Positions 56,820 to 64,000 of a DNA stretch of 64,000 nucleotides are shown piece by piece. The translations under genes were made by a program, and so were the position numbers. The stretch spans positions 77,590,861-77,654,860 of the forward strand of contig JAOWCC010000019.1 of assembly GCA_030867875.1 (NCBI GenBank), read 5' to 3'. This stretch comes from Actinernus sp. WN-2022 (Eukaryota; Cnidaria; Anthozoa; Actiniaria; Actinernidae). The notes under the pieces are model-generated. The model ran no database searches, was not told the origin of the DNA, and was given only the letters and a program-made list of their open reading frames with translations. Positions within the stretch are counted from its first letter, which is position 1. Each line of letters begins with the position of its first letter.

Positions 56820-58490
56820 CAACAGTTCCCTTTATAGTTCTGTAACATAATGAGCAGACTGCAGTTTTGGGAAGGAGGGTAAAAGCTTTTAAATAGAGAT
56901 AAACAAAACGGGCATTTCAGTTAATAATCTTTAGTCCAACAAATACCGATATGGACGCGATCAAAGAGCCGCAGGGTAGAAAGAACAGTAGAGAAATACA
57001 GTGATAGCTCCATCATAGGTGGACAGGATACAACTTATAATATGGGACAAATATAAACATACATTTGAGACACTCATCTATTAGTACTCAGAACCTGCAG
57101 AACAGCAGACTAAATTAGGACCGAATTCGTATTTTTTTCGATAAAAAAAAAGAATCAATGCCTTCAGCTGCTTCAGTAAGATTCCTAGTCATATCAGTAA
57201 TGGTGACTATACCAAGCATTGTTGCTGGGGGAGATGTAAGAGTGAATCCGGCGCTCAAAGAGATATGTCTCGGAGAATGAAGCATCGATCGGTACACCGC
57301 TAGTAGATCAGGTTTCTCATCTTTTCTCGGCCTTTTTGATCACTCACAGGAGGAGCTTTTCTGTTCCAAAACCTTTACAGCAAATTCAGTGAGAAATGTC
57401 AGCATTGGATAAATGTTTGTACAAGAGACCTTAAAAGCACAGAACAACGAGACTAGGTCTGGCAATGAAACGTAAGTGGCTATAAATTACTGAAACCCTG
57501 ACTATGTATCCACCAGTAAACAATGAGAAGGAACTACTGTTCAACCATTAAGTTTACTTGAATTTATCAGTGGATTCTAAATAAATTTTGGAAGCAAAGC
57601 CTACATCTACAATTAATGCTTTGATTTATTTTCTGAGCACAAATGAAGTTAATTTCTTTCGGAGCTGCAGGTATTAAATTTGAAAACTCGATAAATGCAA
57701 ACAATAACATAATGGTTTGAAAGAGCACACCAACATAAGCAAGATTGCCGAATTTTAGGATGCTATCAGTTCATAGTTTAAATGTATATGCTCTTCCAGC
57801 CATAACAGCTTTGGTCTCCGATGAGTTTTATTGAAGAAGATGATTGCACTCGGCATGCGGCTACATTCTTTTGTTTTTGCCTTAATACAGGAAAACCTGA
57901 CCTTTGTAACTTTTCAATGTTTAGGTGAAGTCTTACAACGATATTGCATGGGAAAAGATGAGTTTGGGATACAGTTTAAATAGGACTTGACAGTCTATAT
58001 AGTAAGCATGTCTCGTTGGTTGGCCAGCGAAGATGCAAAACTCGCTTGACAAGATCAACGTTTGTCGCTTTGTTTCAATCCTCTGTATTTCAGCCAAAGT
58101 TTAAGCTGTTCGACAGTATAATCATCAGGTTCCCTTTCAAAATATGGTCCAGGAAAGCAGTCATTTCTGGTAGAATAGACAGAGGATGAACTGAAGTGCT
58201 AGTCAATTCTTGTAAGTTGATACAAGAAAAGCGGTTTGTTTGTCTGAGTCTTGGCGGGGGGTCTAGACTTGTGACGTAATTATCGCGCTCTGCTATAAGC
58301 GTGCGTAACATGAACATGAATATTAAAGTAGAGGTCAACTTCTTTAATTTGCATACACGAGAAAAACAAACATATTAAATTACATATATATATACATGTA
58401 TATACTAGGGGAGCAGAGAATGAATGTCACCGCGCTACCAGCCACTCCTAAAGACTGCTAAATTCAGCTAATAATTCTTCCCTTCGGTTA
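56820..58490. other. No gene or recognised repeat
   Basis: AT-rich sequence with only short frames. A phrase near 57313-57335 (TTTTCTCGGCCTTTTTGATCA) faintly recalls the 5' end of U2 snRNA but does not continue. No exon chain found. Confidence 0.4.
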
Positions 58491-58493
58491 TTA

Positions 58494-58745
58494 CTAGAGG
58501 ATTTCAAATGAAAGTGTAATTTCATCTTCAATCTCATGTGGCTCTTTTTTTTATTTCATGTCGCACGGGTTCTGCGCATGCGTTAAAGGTCAAATTCAAA
58601 CCAATCAGATTGCACTGTGCTGGTCACGCAACAATCGCCAGGTTAATGTATTTACATAAGTGAATACAGTAAATCAAAATGGTCGACCCGCGAGGGCGAA
58701 AGCCTTCCAACAGGCTCTGGATATTTCAACTGGCGCTCTTGTTGA
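58494..58745. repeat. Direct repeat copy 2 and an adjacent repeat shared with 60152-60226
   Basis: The first part (GAGGATTTCAAATGAAAGTG, TTTCATCTTCAATCTCATGT) matches 60152-60205. From 58550 it matches 56400-56545, then 56630-56700. This junction shows either two repeat families abutting or a composite unit. Confidence 0.7.
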
Positions 58746-58749
58746 CCAT

Positions 58750-60318
58750 AAAAATACATGAACAACCAGGAGCCGTAATACATTCGATCAGCGCTGTTTG
58801 GACAGATCCAATGTACATTTAGAAATGTAAGCGAAATACAATATCCAAACACGTTTGGATATCAACGGGTATCGAATTATAATCAAAGGTTAGATCTCGT
58901 CAGGCGCGCTCAGATAAGAAAGTTCAAAGCTCTCAGACTAGGCGAGACAAGGAGATATCACTTTCAATGAGTCATTGTCAGAAATCTATTCCATCGTGGG
59001 CGGTCTAGCTTGTACAGCTAAGGCATGTTTTACGACAGAATAACCAGAGTCTTTCTACTGGATTGAGAGCTCGAGACATTATACATGTCGGCTAATATGG
59101 GGAAAACTGAAACAAAAAATGAACTTTGACGGCAGAAACCCTCAATTGAGCCAAGCGGAATATTTACATGATCCGCTAAGATTGTTACAAATCTTAGTTA
59201 AGCAGATGTTTTCAGTGTATGCCAACTGAAATGCGGCAACTACACGAACAAGAAGCATGAACTGCCAGCAAAGAGAGAGGAAAAAGTATTTGAAATGCAC
59301 AGCGCTAGCTGAAATAGGGCATATATATAATATCTGAGACGTTAAATTACGTTACTGTGAAGAGGATCAAAATTCAAGTTTTGTAGCTTGAGACTGTCTT
59401 CTGCCGTGACTCGTGAGAGAAATTGGAAAAGATCTAGCTGTTTCATTCAGACACTGGCAAATTTATTGAAAGCTATATACAGGCTTACTTTATGAGATTA
59501 TTATTCATTGTGGAATGAAAGGAAACAGGTTAGCTGAAAGTTAAGTTCGAGGTAGGCTTCGACTTTCATTCCGATTCAGTGCATATGTGCACGAAGGTGG
59601 GTGCTGTCAACAACACTACCAAAAGATCCAAAACGAAAGTTCAGTTACGTAAGTACTGTAAGTAAACTCTTTTTGATTTGAATAAATTTCCTCTCAGTTT
59701 GTCTGTTAATGTACTTTTCTTCTAATTATCGCGTTATTTAACATCTGTGATTTAGAGTATGCGTACCTCAGAATAAATTATTTGAAAGGTCAACTGAATT
59801 CTTGTGTCGATAAGTGAAAATGTTTTTTGTGAAACAGTCTGTGTATATGAGAAGCGGCTTAATAGAAGAGCTTTCTCATTTATAGGAATTACAATTTTTT
59901 TTCTTGCTATGAAATTTATGTTTCATTTCACATTTATTCATACAGTTTTAGCCGGACATTTCCCCGAGTTTTTGATCTATTTTCAATCAAATTCAAAGTC
60001 TGAATATGTCATTGTATTGCATTTATACACTTGAATTGCCAGTATTCTGTTGTTCGAATCCTGCGTTATCATAGTCATGCCATAAAAGCGATTAATAGAC
60101 CAGTCTGTTTTTTTGACGTTCTCACTGGCAAATTAAAGCATGACTTGATACTAAGAGGATTTCAAATGAAAGTGTATTTCATCTTCAATCTCATGTGGCC
60201 CGAGTGAAAGCCCAGATGGGCTCTTGTTATAGAAGATACACAAAAAAACGTCACTTGTTTACCTGTGATCTCGAATCACCAATTAGCCCTAAAACCTCAA
60301 CGTTTACCTACATGTAGG
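58750..60318. other. No gene assigned; contains repeat copy at 60152-60226
   Basis: AT-rich sequence with no protein similarity recognised. The repeat GAGGATTTCAAATGAAAGTG recurs at 60153. A TSNAXIP1 promoter or 5' exon could lie here but none could be shown. Confidence 0.4.
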
Positions 60319-60510
60319 AACTTCTTATCAGGCATATCATGTATATCAGGCATATCAGAGGTATCACATGTATCAGATGTATCAAGCATATCATGTGCAA
60401 CAGACGTATTAGGTACTCACGTGTATCAGACGTGTATCAACAGGGGTGTCACATTTATCAGATATGTCAGGGATGTCTTGGGTGTCACGTTTATCAGACG
60501 TGTCAGTGGT
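60319..60510. repeat. 9-bp-based minisatellite (ATATCAGGC / GTATCAGAC)
   Basis: About twenty degenerate units around (G/A)TATCAG(A/G)(C/T/G). The open plus-strand frame over it is repeat-driven and should not be called a gene. Confidence 0.7.
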
Positions 60511-60739
60511 ATCTTTGTTTGTGAGGTTCATTATTCGGACGGGGTATTCTGCAGTTATTCCGACTTGTCAATAGCAAGACCTTTTTTTGAAATCAGTTAT
60601 TCAGCATTTCTCCTTCAAATTATTCTGGCCATTATTATAATACCAGGTTTCGCTATCAATGATTCTAAAAAAGAAATATCACTCTCCCCTCCCTCCTCTC
60701 ACTCCTCTCCCATATACTTACACTTACCTTTCATTCAGA

Positions 60740-60836
60740 TGTAATACCACCTACTCAACTCAGAGGGATTTGAACTCAGTAGCTCTGCCTTGACACACCC
60801 AGTTTTCCACTGACTTAACACACTGCACCACACAAG
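60740..60836 (-). repeat. tRNA-derived SINE fragment
   Basis: Minus strand: A-box-like GGTGCAGTGTGTTAAGTC (60829-60812) and B box GAGTTCAAATCCC (60777-60765) at leucine/serine-tRNA-like spacing. There is no proper acceptor stem, so it is a SINE head rather than a tRNA gene. Confidence 0.55.
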
Positions 60837-61074
60837 CGCTTGTTGATTTGGAAGCAACATTTATTATATAAGTAACTTAAAGCAGAACCCAGATCCTCTC
60901 GGGTCAACAAGTCAACACTTACATGAAGTAGTAACCCACATGGAATCTGTCATGAAACTCCTATTTTTTTTTGCTTTAGTTTGCTTCAAACAATAAATAA
61001 TCATGTGAACTAATCCAAATCCTACCCCTACATTTAAAAAACCCTAACCGTCAACAATGTGTGCTCACTAATTT

Positions 61075-61190
61075 GTTTGAGTCAAATTAAACTAGTTTGT
61101 TTTGACCATGGTCAATTTGAACTAGTTTGTTTTGACCGGGTCAAATTTACCTAGTTTGAATTGACCGGGTCAAATTGAACTGAATGGTAA
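61075..61190. repeat. ~33-bp tandem repeat (TAGTTTGTTTTGACC...TCAAATTGAAC)
   Basis: Three to four units of about 33 bp with GACCGGGTCAAATT. A related phrase (GGTCAAATTGATC) appears at 14642. Lies upstream of the first TSNAXIP1-like exon. Confidence 0.65.
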
Positions 61191-61461
61191 ATTTCAACTA
61201 CAACATATATGTACAATGTTATTGTATCAGCAGGAGCTTAAAAAGTTGCCTCACTGAGGTCAGGCTAATATATGCCCCCCTCCCCCCATTTACACCACAA
61301 ACACAGTGTTATTGTTCGTTTATGCATCCAAATTGTGCTGGTATTTCACAGAGTGAATGACATTAATGATATTTAGCATGTATCTTACATGGCCGAAGTT
61401 AATAAGTAAACAATAAATTAATTAATGTTCTCTTTATGTCAATATGTCTGCCTATCTTCAG

Positions 61462-63834
61462 ATCCTTGTCAAACCAAAATCAACTTCACAACAGGATTTC
61501 AAAACAGTACAATGGGCTAAGTGGTCCAAGTTATTCCTTGTTATCAGCAACTGGTGCACAGAAGTATGCACTTCCCCCATCTGCTGTGCTGCAGGTAAGA
61601 AACAATTAAATGTAAAACCTATGGGTATTTATACTCCCATATATAAGCTAAATGCATATATATATACAGGTTTGTGCCACCTCAAAGGGTACGTTTTTTT
61701 GCTGTTTTAGTCTGCGGGGAAGATAAACACTAGTAAATAATCAACTAAAGTTGATAGAGGTATGCTAACTGACGTGGAAAGCGAGTAGCAGCTGATATTT
61801 CGAGTGCTAGCCCTACGTCAGAGCAAAAAAGGATTTTGAGACCTATGCGGCAACCCCCCCCCCCCCCCTCCCTCCCCCCTCCCTCCCTCTAGCTCCCCAT
61901 CCAAAATTCTGGGGTGTATAGTACATGTAGGTTGTACTTTTCCCCTCTTATTTTCACTAACATTCCTCCAACTGTACTGATCAGTGAAATGTTTCTCAAT
62001 CACCATTTTTCAGCCAAATGTTGACACTCGAGCAGGTACTCTAGACACGTGGCCAGCCCATGCTCTTGGTCCCAGTGCTCCTGACCTCAAACCAGGTGTT
62101 GTGAAACACAGTAATGAGTTCATGCCCAAGGGAGTTCACAAACCCAAATTTCTTGAACAACTTGAGGCCTTCCTACAAAAAGAACTCAGGTCCCTGGACT
62201 GTACAGAAATGGTTCCAAGTGAAAAGAGATTACAGGTTAGTAATTATAGTACTACTATAATGATCATATTATGGCCCTGTTTTAGCCACTATTGAGTGCT
62301 CATTTCTGCTCACTTCTATGAGAATATACAAATCTTACCTATTACAGATCGACATGCAACAAAAATTGTACAGTAATTTAGAATTAAAATAATATTCTGA
62401 CAAACATTGATTTGGTTCTTGTTCAGAAACTCATTGGTCTGCAGCTGAGACTTGCATATTATGAGTCCTAAGGACTCATAAATTCATGCAATTTGTAACA
62501 AAGTCAATACAAGTATTTAACAATTATTCACCGAAGTGGAGGTGAATATATAGTGGTGGATATATTCACCAACACTGAGGTGAATAATTGTTTTAGTATA
62601 TACTGTACCACACTCCAGGTGAATAGCCGGCACCAAATAGTTATTTTATTTTCTGTCAAGTGGACAAAAACTCACACGATCGCTGCTTTGCTCAGAGGTG
62701 AATATGAAATCATATTCACTGTTTGAGTAGCCAATCAGAGCACGTGAAAAGTGATATTCACTGGTAGGTATTATCCTATAAATACTATATTTCAGCCAAT
62801 CAGAGCTCAGCTTTACTATGCAATACAGGGCGGTATTTCATGGTTTTTCTATGACATACAAATACAATTACTAACTTATTTATGGTGTTGAAATATGCCC
62901 TGAGATATTTCGTCCATGGACAGTGTCTGATCCAAGAAGAGAACACTCACTCTGTTCCCGAGAGCGAAGCTCGAGGGAAACTGTGAGCTTCAAGAATCAG
63001 ATAATGTCCAAGGACAAATAATATCGGGCATATTTTGATGCCACAATGTAGGTTATTGTCGTTATTATCCTTCAAATATTTTCTTTGACGTGCGCTTATA
63101 CGCTCACATGTACAGGGGATGTATTTACTGAATAGTGATATTTCCCACTCGTGGAGAGAAAATATATCGGTCACATGACACATTCAACCAATCATGCAAG
63201 AGAGAAAATATTTGATGGGATATAAAGAGCAGTATATATTTCATGGCTAGATCAGGTCAATCAAAATGCAGCAAAGTTTGTGCCCTTTCTTTATCAGCAA
63301 ATAATAATTCAAGATTTTGAATACATAATTAGTCTGTAGATGCATTCACCACTTGAAACTTTTGTTTTCGGACGAGAAAATTTGCAGTCTATCATCCTGT
63401 AACTACGTGTAGTTGCTTTGTTTTCCTGAGAAATCTTCCCTTAAATTTGTTTTTATAGCTACATGTAGGATAATATGGTTATTTCATGGTTAATTTCTAT
63501 AATGGAATACTTGCAAAAATTTCACAAGAACTTAATTGTGTTTAATTTGGTATACCAAAATTATATTATGAATTTTGAGTGAATTTTTTTGCCAGTATTC
63601 CATAGAAAACCATGAAATAACCAGTAAATATACACCTGTAGCTTTCTGTAAAGCAGTCTTTTCTGTTGTCAAATTGTCATTGGAATTTGTTTGTTTTAGG
63701 CCTTCAGGGAGGTGTTTGAATACCTAATAGAAGACTTCAAGACATACAAACCCCTGCTGTCTGCCATTAAACATGAGTACGAAATGATGCTAGTACACCA
63801 GCGAGAAAACATAAGGGAACTGGAGCCACTCAAG
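61462..63834 (+). CDS. TSNAXIP1-like protein, 5' part (3' end off window)
   Basis: Translin-associated factor X-interacting protein 1-like, a coiled-coil protein linked to cilia/sperm in animals (role by family). Exons seen: 61462-61594, 62014-62235, 63700-63834, all AG/GT and in phase (1, 0, 0). Exon A (frame from 61463) reads LHNRISKQYNGLSGPSYSLL, then ALPPSAVLQ. Exon B has HKPKFLEQLEAFLQKELRSL. Exon C has FREVFEYLIEDFKTYKPLLS, then AIKHEYEMMLVHQREN. Exons B-C match the TSNAXIP1 N-terminal domain closely. The start codon exon is upstream and not found; exon A's ATG in another frame (61444) is not the gene's frame. The next exons lie beyond 64000. Confidence 0.88.
62523..62592. repeat. Hairpin ATTATTCACCGA...AGGTGAATAAT (intronic)
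   Basis: ATTATTCACC and GGTGAATAAT close a hairpin, with GTGAATATAT/ATATTCAC pairing inside. Further GGTGAATA words follow to 62765. Looks like a MITE core. Confidence 0.6.
62886..63227. repeat. Dispersed repeat family with GAAATATGCCCTGA, copy 2
   Basis: Inverted relative to 12197-12490 and fuller. Has GAAATATGCCCTGAGATATT, TCAAGAATCAGATAATGTCC and TTATCCTTCAAATATTTTCT. It lies in the intron before exon C of the TSNAXIP1-like gene; the minus-strand frame here is repeat-derived. Confidence 0.75.
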
Positions 63835-64000
63835 GTAGAAGATTTTTCCGTGTTACATAAAATATGATAATGTACATGTACCATGATATTCAATAATTTA
63901 TAAGCACCCCCTGCTTGAATACAAAATTTGAAGCATCCTCCCTCAATAAGCTGATGAGAGAATGCAGGAATTAAAAGCAGAGCATTATGTCATGTTTATT

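Noticed and set aside
57311..57340. U2 snRNA-like phrase TTTTCTCGGCCTTTTTGATCA
   Set aside because: Only about 20 nt resemble the U2 5' region and the conserved branch-site-pairing segment does not follow.
60265..60744. 159-aa plus-strand frame with SGISCISGISEVSHVSDV-type repeats
   Set aside because: The periodic protein is the translation of a 9-bp minisatellite.
61444..61710. 88-aa frame starting MSAYLQILVKPK
   Set aside because: Wrong frame: the splice-consistent frame from 61463 joins in phase to the TSNAXIP1-like exons; the ATG frame reads into the intron.

Overview
The window looks like nuclear DNA of an invertebrate animal, most likely an anthozoan cnidarian (stony coral or sea anemone). 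The DNA is AT-rich. Genes are split into short exons with GT/AG introns and separated by long non-coding stretches, and the sequence is crowded with small inverted-repeat elements and decayed non-LTR retrotransposons. The lineage call is an inference from gene and repeat content; no rRNA or mitochondrial marker is present. I see no bacterial operon, CRISPR array or intact tRNA or rRNA gene.

Four host genes are supported. (1) The N-terminal 368 codons of a CD109-like thioester/alpha-2-macroglobulin family protein lie on the minus strand, in 12 phase-consistent exons from 22985 down to 2468. The first exon encodes a signal peptide and the gene runs off the left edge. (2) An intronless plus-strand gene at 37095-39158 encodes a 687-residue protein with a helical middle and a C-terminal NHL-type beta-propeller that I cannot name. 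(3) A complete theta-like glutathione S-transferase lies on the minus strand in four exons from 51811 to 47279. (4) The 5' part of a TSNAXIP1-like gene (translin-associated factor X-interacting protein 1) is on the plus strand at 61462-63834 and runs off the right edge. These genes do not form a pathway.

Layout: 1-22985 is the CD109-like gene, whose introns hold a Mutator-like element, many foldback elements, two large foldback elements with repeat-built arms (12811-14490 and 15368-17764), nested TTAA and TA elements, and minisatellites. 23.3-25.9 kb holds two opposed retrotransposon fragments and an integrase-like remnant between inverted 7-bp satellite blocks. 25.9-37.0 kb is gene-poor and repeat-bearing. 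37-41 kb holds the NHL gene and a retrotransposon remnant split by a TTAA element. 41-47 kb is repeat-rich, with G/C-run-terminated elements, a 383-bp foldback and a 200-bp minisatellite. 47.2-51.8 kb is the GST gene. 52.5-55.3 kb holds a hammerhead-like motif, rearranged retrotransposon pieces, a GC-rich foldback and a further G-run element with a 10-bp target duplication. 55.3-61.4 kb is mostly repeats plus one candidate first exon. 61.4-64 kb is the TSNAXIP1-like gene.

The most unusual material is the mobile-element architecture: foldbacks with satellite-like arms, four TTAA-flanked families, elements ending in long G/C runs, and two hammerhead-like motifs.
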